Part shown: positions 50,524 through 58,735 of the stretch, piece after piece
Layout of the letters: each line of letters starts with the position of its first letter
Numbering within the stretch: position 1 is the first letter of the stretch
Assembly (NCBI RefSeq): GCF_000721075.1
Contig: NZ_JOEQ01000037.1
Location: 1 to 64,000, forward strand
DNA from: Streptosporangium amethystogenes
Lineage (GTDB): Bacteria; Actinomycetota; Actinomycetes; Streptosporangiales; Streptosporangiaceae
Reading direction: 5' to 3'
Length of the DNA stretch: 64,000 nt
The notes under the pieces: generated by a model
Database searches by the model: none
Seen by the model: only the letters and a program-made list of their open reading frames with translations
Told to the model about the DNA's origin: nothing
Translations under genes and position numbers: made by a program

Positions 50524-50740
50524 TCAGCGTTCATCGGGCGTCGCCCGTTTCCGGCGCATGTTTTCCGCGACTGCCCGGAGCGCGGTGGTGGAGCTGGAGC
50601 GGGTCATCGCGGCATCGGCCAGGCGGCCGAGGTTGCCCGGTTCGTACAGCATTCGGTGGCGTTCAGCGTCCTCCCAGGCCCTGATGGCCACCCCGATGTC
50701 CCCTGGCTTACCGGCTGCGATGACGACCTCGACTCGCTGA
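50524..50740 (-). pseudogene. C-terminal fragment of an unrecognised protein
   Basis: An uninterrupted minus-strand frame ends at TGA 50524-50526: RVEVVIAAGKPGDIGVAIRA, WEDAERHRMLYEPGNLGRLA, DAAMTRSSSTTALRAVAENM. Composition and codon use look genuine. It has no start and runs into the element end at ~50750, so only the tail remains. Function unknown. Confidence 0.4.
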
Positions 50741-50760
50741 TCTCTGCCGGTCGATGGCGG

Positions 50761-50962
50761 TGCTGGATGCGATCTTGAATCCGGATTGGGAGAGCCGCCG
50801 TCACATCGGGCGGGATCTCATCGTTTCCGAGGTCCTGTGGCCGCTGGGCGGGCTGATTTCGGCTCGTGCGGTGGGGCCCTGGCGGAGGGCGCCGGTGGTG
50901 GACCGCTGTAGGCGCGGGTGGGACCGGTCGGTGGGCGTGCGAAACCCAACGGTCGGGGTGGA
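50761..50962. repeat. mobile-element end, copy 4 (diverged)
   Basis: CATCGGGCGGGATCTCATCGTTTCCGAG (50803-50830) corresponds to GATCGGGCGGGATCTTGTCGTTTCAGAG of the other ends. As there, a fragment of the same transposase follows ~130-170 bp later. The left hairpin arm is degraded. Confidence 0.55.
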
Positions 50963-51180
50963 TCACTCATGAGGTGGTGGTCTGCTGTCCGCCCTGGGCG
51001 GGGCGAGGCCGTGCTCGTCAGGCGTTGCCGTGTCCTGAGGTGCGGGCTCGGGGCGGTCGTGGACTTGCCGCCGGCTGAGCAGGATGTGCTGGTTGGCCAG
51101 GCAGACCAAGAGCGCGGTCAGCAGTGTTCGGGCCACGTGGCCGTGCGCGAGCCGGTTCCTGGGGTCCCGAAACGCTGCTG
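50963..51180 (-). pseudogene. third, shortest C-terminal fragment of the DDE transposase family
   Basis: FRDPRNRLAHGHVARTLLTA and LLVCLANQHILLSRRQVHD correspond to NPKNRLAHGRVAQTILVALL of the full-length transposase. Upstream of this the frame meets the 3' end of the NmrA-like fragment, so the element is truncated there. Confidence 0.75.
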
Positions 51181-51675
51181 TCAGGCCGGCGTCGAATTGA
51201 ATTTCGCCGCGTGCTGGGTGGCCCATTGGGCGTAGGTGAAGGCGGGGCGCCCGGTGACCTCCTCGACGGTCGGCAGTACCTCCGCGGTCATACCGTCCAT
51301 CGAGGCAAGCAAATCGAGGAGAAAATCGACGGCCGGCGGGGGCGCTCCTTGGAGTAGCTGCTCCCTGAATTGTTTCCTGGGCTGCTCCTCGAACCGCAAC
51401 GGCCGCCCGATCGTCTCGCCGATGATCCTCACTCGGTCGATCTGGGTCAGCGACTGCGGTCCGGTGAGTATGTACGCCTTGCCGACATGCCGGTCGAGGA
51501 GGGCGCGGACGGCGACCGCGGCGATGTCGCGCGGGTCGACGGGGGCCGTCGCGGCCTGGCCGTAGGCTCCGCGTACGACTCCGCCATCGGCGATCTGATG
51601 TGCCCAGGCGAGGTCGTTGGTCATGAACGCGTCAGGGCGCACATAAGTCCACGGCAACCCCGATGCGGCGACGGC
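51181..51675 (-). pseudogene. NmrA-like NAD(P)-binding protein, N-terminal half deleted
   Basis: The frame from ~51675 reads ERAVAASGLPWTYVRPDAFM, VDPRDIAAVAVRALLDRHVG, KAYILTGPQSLTQIDRVRII, ending at TGA 51181-51183. This is the C-terminal half of NmrA/SDRa5-type proteins (about 160 of ~280 residues). The Rossmann GxxGxxG part is missing: the sequence joins the truncated exporter gene at ~51680. Confidence 0.75.
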
Positions 51676-52583
51676 CCTTTCGAGTAGAAGGTGAGGAAGA
51701 AGAATCCGGCGAAGTTGCCGGCCGCCATGCACAGGACGGCCAGGTAGGCGCCGCCTCGCCGACGGTGCAGGACGACGCGGAGCGGCAGCAGTGCATGGGC
51801 GGTCCGCTTCTGGGACCAGACGAACAGGGCCAGGAGGATGAGCCCCGCCGCGAGGCCGGTCAGTGTCGAGCCCGCGTTCCAGCCATCGGATTCCGCCTGG
51901 CTGAACCCGAAGACCAGTGCCATGAGGCCTGCCGTGGCGAGGATCGCGCCGGTGACGTCCACCCGGGTGCCGCCATGATGGCGGGGCGCGTCGCGCACGG
52001 TGACGACGACACCGAATGCCGCGGCGGCCGCGATGGGCACGCTCACGAACAGGCTCCAGCGCCAGCCCGCGTAGTCGGTGAGCAGCCCGCCGAGGAGCAG
52101 ACCGACACCGGAACTGCTTCCCATGACCGTGCCGTAGATCCCGAACGCCTTGCCGCGCTCGTCAGGCGTGGTGAAGGTGGTGCCGATCAGGGCGAGAACG
52201 GAGGGCGTGAACAGCGCCCCGGACACGCCCTGCAACGCCCGGGACGTGAGGATCATGGCCGGGTCGACCGCCATCCCGCCCAGGATCGAGGCGACCGCGA
52301 AACCGGACAGCCCGATCAGCAGGCACCGTTTGCGGCCGATCAGGTCCGACAGCCGGCCGCCGAGGAGCAGCAGCCCGCCGTAGCCGAGGGCGAAGATGGT
52401 GATCACCCACTGCCGTTGCGAGCCGGTCAGGCCCAGCTCCTGCTGAACGGTCGGCAGCGCGATGTTCATGATGGTGGCGTCCGCCGCGATCATGAGCTGC
52501 CCGACGGCTACCGCTACCAGCGCCCACCAGCGCCGCCGATCCGCTGTGGGGGGCGGCGCCAACTGACTGTGTACATCGGTCAC
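51621..52583 (-). pseudogene. DHA2-type MFS exporter truncated after about nine TM segments
   Basis: GTG 52583 overlaps the epoxide hydrolase stop (4 bp). MFS features: IAADATIMNIALPTVQQELG, GGRLSDLIGRKRCLLIGLSG (motif A), GSSSGVGLLLGGLLTDYAGW (motif C). Homology ends at AAGNFAGFFFLTFY (~51680). The last ~15 residues are read out of frame through the NmrA-like gene, giving 320 residues instead of ~480. Transport function is unlikely. Confidence 0.8.
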
Positions 52584-53665
52584 CGCAGGTCGCGGAAGAA
52601 CGTCCGTACGTCGTCGATGAAGAGTCCGGGCACCTCCATCGCGGCGAAGTGACCGCCGCGGTCGAACTCGGTCCAGTGCGTGATCGTGTACGTCCGCTCG
52701 GCGAGGGCGCGTATGGCAAGGGTGATGTCGTGCGGGAGGACGGCCACGCCCATGGGAGGCGGGCAGGGCAAGGGGCCGCCGGACGCGCTCTCACGGGTGA
52801 GGCGCGCCGAGGAGCCCGCGGTGCCGGTGAGCCAGTAGAGCATGACGTTGGTGAGGATGCGGTCGACGCTGATCTCGGATCGTGGATCAACCCATTCGGT
52901 GAACTTCTCGGCGATCCAGGCCAGCTGCCCGACCGGTGAGTCGGTCAGCGCGTACGCCAGAGTCTGCGGCCGGGTCGCCTGCAGCACCATGTATCCGGGT
53001 CGCTGGGCGAGGAACTGCTTGATCCGTGCCAGCCGGGCGCGGTCCTGCTCGGACAGGTCGTCCTCCTCGCCGTCCGGAGGCGGGGGCGTGGGCAGGTAGT
53101 TGACGTGTACGCCGATCACGTGGTCAGGGGCGACGGCACCCAACGTGCGAGAGATTCCCGATCCCCAGTCGCCGCCCTGAGCGCCGTACCGGTCGTAGCC
53201 GAGCCGTCGCATCAGTTCGGCCCAGGCTCGGGCGACACGGGATGTGCCCCAGCCGCGTTCCCGCGTCGGGCCGGAGAAGCCGAATCCGGGGATCGACGGG
53301 ATCACGAGGTGGAACCGCTCGGACAGGGGACCGATCACGTCGAGGAACTCCACGATCGAGCCGGGCCAGCCGTGCGTGAGGATGAGCGGGAGCGCGTCCG
53401 GATCGGCGGACCGTATGTGCAGGAAGTGGATGTTCTGCCCGTCGATCTCGGTGGTGAACTGCGGGTACCGATTCAGCTCGGCCTCGTGCTCGCGCCAGTC
53501 GTACGTCGTGCGCCAGTGCTCGGCCAGTTCCTTCACTCGTGCCAGTGGGATGCCGTAGTCCCACTGGGCATCGGGCAGTTCGTCAGGCCAGCGGGTACGA
53601 GCCAGCCGGTCGGCCAGGTCGTCCAGGTCAGCCTGAGGGATGTCGATCCGGAAGGACTTAATCAT
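52580..53665 (-). CDS. epoxide hydrolase (alpha/beta-hydrolase, EHN domain)
   Basis: 361 residues from ATG 53665 with AGGAG five bases upstream. N-terminal EHN domain ([34 protein letters not shown]). Hydrolase core: [20 protein letters not shown] (oxyanion HGWPG), [16 protein letters not shown] with the nucleophile Asp, [14 protein letters not shown] with the catalytic His. Hydrolyses epoxides to diols. First gene of an operon with a now-truncated exporter; a consensus promoter lies just upstream. Confidence 0.92.
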   Translation of the reverse strand: MIKSFRIDIPQADLDDLADRLARTRWPDELPDAQWDYGIPLARVKELAEHWRTTYDWREHEAELNRYPQFTTEIDGQNIHFLHIRSADPDALPLILTHGWPGSIVEFLDVIGPLSERFHLVIPSIPGFGFSGPTRERGWGTSRVARAWAELMRRLGYDRYGAQGGDWGSGISRTLGAVAPDHVIGVHVNYLPTPPPPDGEEDDLSEQDRARLARIKQFLAQRPGYMVLQATRPQTLAYALTDSPVGQLAWIAEKFTEWVDPRSEISVDRILTNVMLYWLTGTAGSSARLTRESASGGPLPCPPPMGVAVLPHDITLAIRALAERTYTITHWTEFDRGGHFAAMEVPGLFIDDVRTFFRDLR

Positions 53666-53693
53666 GATCCTCTCCTTCGCTCTGAGGACGTTG

Positions 53694-53722
53694 ACGTTAA
53701 CCAGTACCTTTCCAACTGTCAA
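53694..53722 (-). promoter_or_regulatory. sigma-70-type promoter of the epoxide hydrolase operon
   Basis: On the minus strand TTGACA (53722-53717) and TAACGT (53699-53694) are separated by exactly 17 bp, leaving a ~20-nt leader to the ATG at 53665. TGTCAACTTC occurs twice (53717-53726 and 53748-53757), 31 bp apart, a possible regulator site overlapping the -35 box. Confidence 0.6.
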
Positions 53723-53790
53723 CTTCACAACTATCAGAGTGTTTCTATGTCAACTTCCTGACCATAGGCTTGCCCGGAGAGGTAAGGCCT

Positions 53791-53960
53791 GTGCCTGATC
53801 AGCGGGAAGGCCGCGTGGACGAGGAGTCCGGGCCGCTGCATGAGACCATCGGTCACCTGCTACGCAGGGTCTTCGCCGGCTTGGCCGAGGCGATGAGGGA
53901 CGGGGCGCGGTCTCGTGACCTCGTGGTGCTCGACATGTCGGCCGACGAGGGTCGTGCCGT
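53791..53960 (+). pseudogene. N-terminal fragment of a MarR-family regulator
   Basis: GTG 53791 starts PDQREGRVDEESGPLHETIG, HLLRRVFAGLAEAMRDGARS, RDLVVLDMSADEG, the first helices of MarR regulators that diverge from their targets. The winged helix that should follow is absent; an unrelated frame (AVVKAMRQAVADRDVRLSAP) continues to 54243, overlapping a gene on the other strand. Its former target was probably the divergent epoxide hydrolase operon. Confidence 0.5.
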
Positions 53961-54079
53961 GGTGAAGGCCATGCGTCAGGCCGTCGCCGACCGGGACGTC
54001 CGGCTCAGCGCTCCGCTGGCCTCGGCCGAACGGCAGCTGAGCTTTCCCCGTACGACAGCCACCGTCGCCTGCTGGCCAG

Positions 54080-54607
54080 TCAGGTGGGGGGCATGGACTG
54101 ACGGGCGCGATGGCGGCGTACCGCATCCCGGTTGGCGCACGGCTGGGAGCAGTAACGCTGCCGTGCGGTGCGTGAGGTGTCCGCGAAGATCGTCTCGCAA
54201 CCGGTGGCGGCACACCGTCCGAGCCGGTCCATGCCCCGGCTGACGAGGTGCATCGCCGTGCCCACGGAGATCAGCGCGAACAGCACCGCGCCAAGCGGCT
54301 GCAGGTCGTCGCGATAGTGCAGGTGCCAACCATGAGCGTGGTCGGTCAGTCGGGGGTAGGCGGCCGACCGGGCCAGCATCTCGTTGACCAACTCGGCCTT
54401 CGCGCGCTCGCCTGTGGCGTCGACGATGTTCGTCCAGGCGTCGATGACGGCGAGGGTCTGGTCGAGATCCGACGGTTCGACGGGGCGTTCCAGTACCAGA
54501 CCGGCCGTGCGGCAGCGGTCGGCGAGTTCATCGGTGCTCGCCGGTGGGCGGTTCGCCAGTTCCGCGGCGAAGTTCACCACGTCCGCGCCGTAAGGGTTGA
54601 GATGCAC
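54080..54607 (-). CDS. CGNR zinc-finger (ABATE domain) putative regulator
   Basis: 175 residues, GTG start. N-terminal ABATE-like helical domain (NPYGADVVNFAAELANRPPA, TLAVIDAWTNIVDATGERAK). A C-terminal treble-clef finger follows: RCAATGCETIFADTSR, YCSQPCANRDAVRRHRAR. The usual CGNR is CANR here; all four zinc Cys remain. Family members are thought to be transcriptional regulators. Diverges from a GNAT gene with only 26 bp between start codons. Confidence 0.85.
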   Translation of the reverse strand: MHLNPYGADVVNFAAELANRPPASTDELADRCRTAGLVLERPVEPSDLDQTLAVIDAWTNIVDATGERAKAELVNEMLARSAAYPRLTDHAHGWHLHYRDDLQPLGAVLFALISVGTAMHLVSRGMDRLGRCAATGCETIFADTSRTARQRYCSQPCANRDAVRRHRARQSMPPT

Positions 54608-54633
54608 AAGCTCATTACATCAGCCTGTACGTC

Positions 54634-55098
54634 ATGACGCGAACAGCAACAGAGCATGACATTCCGGAACTCGTCCGCCTCCGGGCACTGCTCTTTGACG
54701 ACCTCGGCGGCGACTTCTTCAACCCCGCGAACGCCGGTGACGACTGGCGCGACGCGCTCGCACGGGTTTTCAAGCAGAAGCTGACCGAACCCGACTGCCA
54801 GATCCTGGTCGTGGATGGCGACACCGGCCTGGCCGCCTGCGGCATCGGCACGATCGAACAGTGGTTCCCCGGCCCCCACTCCCGCAACGGGAGGATCGGC
54901 CACGTCATCGGCATGGTCACCGACCCGTCGTACCGGCGGCGTGGGCACAGCCGGGCGATCATGCTCGGTCTGCTCGATTGGTTCCGCGACCGCAACGCCG
55001 TACGGGTCGACCTCACCGCCTCCCACGAGGCGGAACCGCTCTACCGGCAGCTCGGCTTCTCCGACCACCCCGATCCCATGTTGTGCTGGAGGCCGTGA
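54634..55098 (+). CDS. GNAT-family N-acetyltransferase
   Basis: 154 residues: TATEHDIPELVRLRALLFDD, CQILVVDGDTGLAACGIGTI, IGMVTDPSYRRRGHSRAIML (acetyl-CoA loop RRRGHSR), ASHEAEPLYRQLGF. Substrate unknown. The stop overlaps the GTG of an exporter remnant; the start lies 26 bp from the divergent CGNR-family gene. Confidence 0.9.
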   Translation: MTRTATEHDIPELVRLRALLFDDLGGDFFNPANAGDDWRDALARVFKQKLTEPDCQILVVDGDTGLAACGIGTIEQWFPGPHSRNGRIGHVIGMVTDPSYRRRGHSRAIMLGLLDWFRDRNAVRVDLTASHEAEPLYRQLGFSDHPDPMLCWRP

Positions 55099-55165
55099 AG
55101 ACATCGCAATACCGCTGGGTCATTCTGGGTGTCGCGACTTTCACTCAGGCCGCGGCCGCGTTTTC
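55095..55165 (+). pseudogene. first ~23 codons of an MFS transporter
   Basis: GTG 55095 (overlapping the GNAT stop) reads KTSQYRWVILGVATFTQAAA and then AF, the usual opening of actinobacterial MFS transporters (xxRWVILGVxTFxQA). It then changes to unrelated sequence. Only the first TM segment remains. Confidence 0.5.
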
Positions 55166-55435
55166 TGCCGGCCGGGCTCGCCTCGCTGGTCGCGCTCGGG
55201 TTGGTGCCCGTGGCGGACCAGGCCCGCGGCCCGGTCACCGCGGCCGAGGACTGCAACCCACGCGAGACGTGGACGGGCGAGCCCGAGGAACCCAAGCTCA
55301 CCCAACCGTGTGGCACGCGGAACCTGCGCGCCCCGGCCGGCCTTACCTGTGATGGCCTGCCCTCTGCCCGTGAAAGACCCCGTTGCCTTCGGAGAGGGCG
55401 GTGTGCGGCTCGGCGGGGACCTCTTGGGCCGCACG
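55166..55435. other. non-coding or degenerate region
   Basis: About 270 bp between the exporter remnant and the GntR-TetR gene. One frame has a hydrophobic stretch (LPAGLASLVALGLVPVAD), but nothing is recognisable. Confidence 0.3.
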
Positions 55436-56371
55436 TCAGTTCGGCCGCCCGAGATCGCGGCGGTGGGCGTCGATGCCGTCGAGTAGGCGTTGCAACCCGT
55501 ACTCGAAGACCGCGTCCAGGTCGAAATCAAATGGTTCCCGCACCACGTAGCCGAGTCCGGGATTACCGGTTGACGACGTCCATCGGCGCAGGCCGTCCTG
55601 GAGGTTCATCCAGTCGTCCGCCGACATCCCGGTGTCCTCTTCTGCCTGTGCCTCCGCGAGACGGACCAACGCCATGCCGCGTACGTGCCCGAACAGGTTG
55701 ATGTGCGTGCACAGCATGTCGTGCGCGTCGAACCCCATCGCGCGCAGTGTGCTGAGCGACCACTCGGCGATCGGCAGCACGTTGGGCATGATTTGCGGGC
55801 GGCTCAGCGAGAACACCTCGGCGGCCCACGGGTGGCGGCCGAAGACGGTCCAGAACAGGTGCGCGGCCGCTTCGAGGCGTCGCCGCCAGGCTGTGATCGG
55901 GATGTCGGGCAGCCTGGCGTCGGCGAACACGCTGTCGGCCATCCGCAACGTCAGGTCGTTCCTGTTCGGGACGTGGCGGTAGAGCGCCATCGTGGAGACG
56001 CCCAGGCCGACAGCCACCCGCCGCATCGTGACGAGCGGCAGCCCGTCGGTGTCGGCGATCCGTACGGCGGCCTCGACGATCTCGCGCTGGGTCAGCCCGG
56101 CGCGCCGTGCCCGCTTGCCGGTAGCCGGACCGGTCGTCCTGGCCGCCCGCTCGTCTCGACGCCGGACGATGGTCCCGCGGCCGGGGATCGTCTCGACCAG
56201 GCCCGCCTCGCGCAGGGCGCCGAGGACCTTGGTGGCGGTGGCCATCGCGACCCCCCGATCCCGGACGATCTGCCGGGTGGACGGCACCGGCCGGCCTTCC
56301 GCCAGTTGTCCGCTCCGGATGTCGCCGGCGATCTCGTCGGCGATGCGCAGATAGAGCGATCGGTCTGCCAT
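55436..56371 (-). CDS. GntR-TetR double-headed transcriptional regulator
   Basis: 311 residues from ATG 56371. Residues ~1-75 are a GntR winged helix (LYLRIADEIAGDIRSGQLAE, STRQIVRDRGVAMATATKVL, LVETIPGRGTIV). Residues ~95-145 are a TetR HTH (LTQREIVEAAVRIADTDGLP, MRRVAVGLGVSTMALYRHVP). The rest is a TetR_C-type ligand domain. Two DNA-binding domains in one chain are an established but uncommon architecture. Diverges from an alpha/beta hydrolase gene across GCACTA/TAGTGC repeats. Confidence 0.9.
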   Translation of the reverse strand: MADRSLYLRIADEIAGDIRSGQLAEGRPVPSTRQIVRDRGVAMATATKVLGALREAGLVETIPGRGTIVRRRDERAARTTGPATGKRARRAGLTQREIVEAAVRIADTDGLPLVTMRRVAVGLGVSTMALYRHVPNRNDLTLRMADSVFADARLPDIPITAWRRRLEAAAHLFWTVFGRHPWAAEVFSLSRPQIMPNVLPIAEWSLSTLRAMGFDAHDMLCTHINLFGHVRGMALVRLAEAQAEEDTGMSADDWMNLQDGLRRWTSSTGNPGLGYVVREPFDFDLDAVFEYGLQRLLDGIDAHRRDLGRPN

Positions 56372-56382
56372 GACTCTCCAGT

Positions 56383-56469
56383 GCACTAGTGCGGTCGCGA
56401 GCCGACGGATCCCTGTACTACCCCTCTGTTCTGCGGAATTGTGCGAAGTGCACTATCTCGCAGTAGTGC
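56383..56469. promoter_or_regulatory. two GCACTA/TAGTGC operators between regulator and hydrolase genes
   Basis: Site 1: contiguous palindrome GCACTAGTGC at 56383-56392. Site 2: GCACTA (56450-56455) and TAGTGC (56464-56469) with an 8-base centre. The same half-site in two spacings would suit a protein with two DNA-binding domains. Confidence 0.55.
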
Positions 56470-56552
56470 TGGGTGGTCGGCTTTCTCCGTCGCTGCGTAC
56501 ATTGTAAGCACCGCTCGGGGCGGGTCCGGGCGACGAGAGAAACGAGAACACC

Positions 56553-57407
56553 ATGCCTGATCTGGCCACTCGATCGGTGACATCGGCGGATGGCACGCCC
56601 GTCGAATACCTCAGCGTGGGGTGCGGACCCGATGTCATCGTGGTCCCCGGAGCGCTCGCGGTGGCGTCCGACCTCGCCGCCTTCGCCGGGCTCCTGGCGG
56701 CCCGGCACACCGTGCACATCGTGCAGCGGCGCGGTCGTGGCGGCAGCGGCCCGCAGGGTGACCGGTACGGCATCGCGCGGGAGTGCGAGGACATCGAGGC
56801 GGTACGCGCGCGAACCGGCGCACGGCTGATCTTCGGGCACAGCTTCGGTGGACTGGTGGCGCTGCGAGCCGCGTGCGGCACCTCGGCGTTCGACGCGGTC
56901 GCCGTCTACGAGCCTGGAGTGTCGGTCGACGGGGCGATCCCGGTCGACTGGATCGGACGAGCGCGCCGCGAGATCTCCAAGGGTGCGGACTTCGAGGCGT
57001 TCGTCACCTTTGTTCACGGGGGCAACCCGGATCAGACCGGACACCTTCCGCGCTGGCTTCTCCGGATCATCCTGCGGTACGCGATTCCCCGTGCCGAGAT
57101 GCGGCAGAAACTCGCGCTCATGCCCCAGGCGATCAGCGAGCACGCCGAGGTGGGGCGATTCGACGGCCGGCTGGCCGACTACCGCGAGATCTCCGCGACC
57201 GCCCTGATCATGCGGGGCAAGGGGCGTGACACCGCCCGGCAGGCCGTCGCCCTGGCCCGATTGGCCGAGACGATTCCGCGCTCCGAGACCGCGACATTCC
57301 GTACGCTCGACCACTTCGCGCCGGAGAAGAAGCCCGGCGAGATCGCGGATGTCGTCCTGCGGTTCTTCGCCGCGTACGTCCGGCCGGGCGTCCAGACCGA
57401 GGGTTGA
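56553..57407 (+). CDS. alpha/beta-fold hydrolase
   Basis: 284 residues: VIVVPGALAVASDLAAFAGL, RRGRGGSGPQGDRYGIAREC, nucleophile elbow IFGHSFGGLVAL (Ser), ATALIMRGKGRDTARQAV, FRTLDHFAPEKKPGEIADVV (His). Small-molecule hydrolase of unknown substrate, likely controlled by the divergent GntR-TetR regulator. Confidence 0.9.
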   Translation: MPDLATRSVTSADGTPVEYLSVGCGPDVIVVPGALAVASDLAAFAGLLAARHTVHIVQRRGRGGSGPQGDRYGIARECEDIEAVRARTGARLIFGHSFGGLVALRAACGTSAFDAVAVYEPGVSVDGAIPVDWIGRARREISKGADFEAFVTFVHGGNPDQTGHLPRWLLRIILRYAIPRAEMRQKLALMPQAISEHAEVGRFDGRLADYREISATALIMRGKGRDTARQAVALARLAETIPRSETATFRTLDHFAPEKKPGEIADVVLRFFAAYVRPGVQTEG

Positions 57408-57507
57408 CCCGTGGCTTCGGGGGAGTCGGGCGCACCACCCGCGTCGCCGCCTACGGCGAGAATGTCTCGTCAGCACCACCACTCCCGGGCCGGAGGACGC
57501 CGGGCGT

Positions 57508-57657
57508 GGGGTGCGGACGGTGCACGTCTTCGCGCGCGGCGACGCCGCCCGGCTCGCGGAGCCGGTCGCCCGTGTCGACGCCGGAGATCTGAGGATCGAG
57601 GTGGCCGAACGACCTGGCCGCCTTTCACGACCTGGTAAGACCGTCCTGATCCCCTGA
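57508..57657 (+). pseudogene. C-terminal remnant of a zinc-type NADP oxidoreductase
   Basis: VRTVHVFARGDAARLAEPVA, RVDAGDLRIEVAER and the terminal GRLSRPGKTVLIP correspond to the end of quinone-oxidoreductase-like proteins (GKTVLxP terminus). A small deletion after VAER is evident. Nothing upstream belongs to it. Confidence 0.55.
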
Positions 57658-57742
57658 CCCGCGCGAAATCCCCGTTGGGGTCGTTCGCCGGTTCGGTGCG
57701 GGTCTTCTGCGACCGGCACCGACGCCACGACGCCCCTGATCG

Positions 57743-58537
57743 TCAGAGATTCAGGGCGAGATCTCGCGATGCCGCCGAGACCGTGCGGAGCAGCTGGGGG
57801 AGCACCTCGTCGGTCATCTGCTCCTGAGTGCGCAACGTGGCCTGGCTGCCGACTTTGATCGCGGCCACCGCCTTGCCGTCCTTGCCGCGGACCGGCGCGG
57901 CGATGGCGAGCACATGGGGGCTGAGCCGTCCTTCGACCAGCGCCCACCCCTGGGCGCGGATCTGATCCAGCTCGGCGCGCAGGGTGCCCTCGTCGACCAC
58001 CGTCCGCGGTGTGTAGGTCTCCCGCTTGCTGGTGGCGAAGTACTCGGTGAGCTGGGCGTCGGAGAGGTCGGCCAGGAGGACGAGACCGGTCGACACCGTG
58101 TGTGCGGGGACCCGGTCACCGACCGCCAGCCCACCGTCGGCCGGGCGCCCGGACCTGGCCCTGGCCACGTAGATGACGTGGTCGCCGTCGCGTACCGCCG
58201 CTGAGGCGTCCTCGGAGAACTGCGCGGCCAGCGTAGTGAGCCGTGGCTGGAGTGTCTCGGTGAGCGACAGGCTCGTCAGATAGGCGTAGCCGAGTTCGAG
58301 CGTGCGGGGAAGCAGGAAGAACTGGCGGTGGTCCCGCCCGACGTAACCCAGCGACTCCAGGGTCATCAGCAGCCGCCGGGCGACGGCCTTGCTGAGCCGG
58401 CCCCGCTCGGCGACCTCGGTGAGCGTGAGCGGACCCCGTTCGTCGGCGAAGACACGGATCACGGTCAGCCCGCGTTCGAGGCTCTGCACATGCTCCGAGG
58501 AGCGCTCTAGCTCTGTCTCCTGATCCACCTTTAGCAT
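57743..58537 (-). CDS. IclR-family transcriptional regulator
   Basis: 264 residues from ATG 58537 with GGAGG six bases upstream. HTH: QSLERGLTVIRVFADERGPL, TLTEVAERGRLSKAVARRLL. IclR effector domain: RDGDHVIYVARARSGRPADG, DRVPAHTVSTGLVLLADLSD, QGWALVEGRLSPHVLAIAAP. Similar to PcaR-type regulators of aromatic catabolism. Diverges from the flavin monooxygenase/ABC transporter genes and probably controls them. Confidence 0.93.
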   Translation of the reverse strand: MLKVDQETELERSSEHVQSLERGLTVIRVFADERGPLTLTEVAERGRLSKAVARRLLMTLESLGYVGRDHRQFFLLPRTLELGYAYLTSLSLTETLQPRLTTLAAQFSEDASAAVRDGDHVIYVARARSGRPADGGLAVGDRVPAHTVSTGLVLLADLSDAQLTEYFATSKRETYTPRTVVDEGTLRAELDQIRAQGWALVEGRLSPHVLAIAAPVRGKDGKAVAAIKVGSQATLRTQEQMTDEVLPQLLRTVSAASRDLALNL

Positions 58538-58553
58538 ACGTGTCCTCCAAGGC

Positions 58554-58587
58554 GTTCACTGAGTGGAACTATCTTCGCATAGTGAAC
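58554..58587. promoter_or_regulatory. IclR-type operator candidate (GTTCACT...AGTGAAC)
   Basis: Outer arms GTTCACT (58554-58560) and AGTGAAC (58581-58587); inner arms ACTAT (58568-58572) and ATAGT (58579-58583). It lies right upstream of the IclR gene. A related string, CACTATGGCGAACGAAATTC, recurs at 58676-58695 before the monooxygenase gene. Confidence 0.5.
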
Positions 58588-58651
58588 CAGAAGTCGTCGT
58601 CGACTGAGTGCGTCTTGAGAAGTATGGGGGAGATTCGATCATAAGTGAGCC

Positions 58652-58681
58652 TTGACATGTTACCTCTGCCGTGTCCACTAT
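58652..58681 (+). promoter_or_regulatory. possible promoter of the monooxygenase gene
   Basis: TTGACA at 58652-58657 and CACTAT at 58676-58681, 18 bp apart, ~55 bp before ATG 58736. The -10 match is weak. The second IclR-like motif overlaps it. Confidence 0.4.
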
Positions 58682-58735
58682 GGCGAACGAAATTCGAATA
58701 GCGAACTTTCGGGTGTGGCGGGGAAGAGGAGAGCG

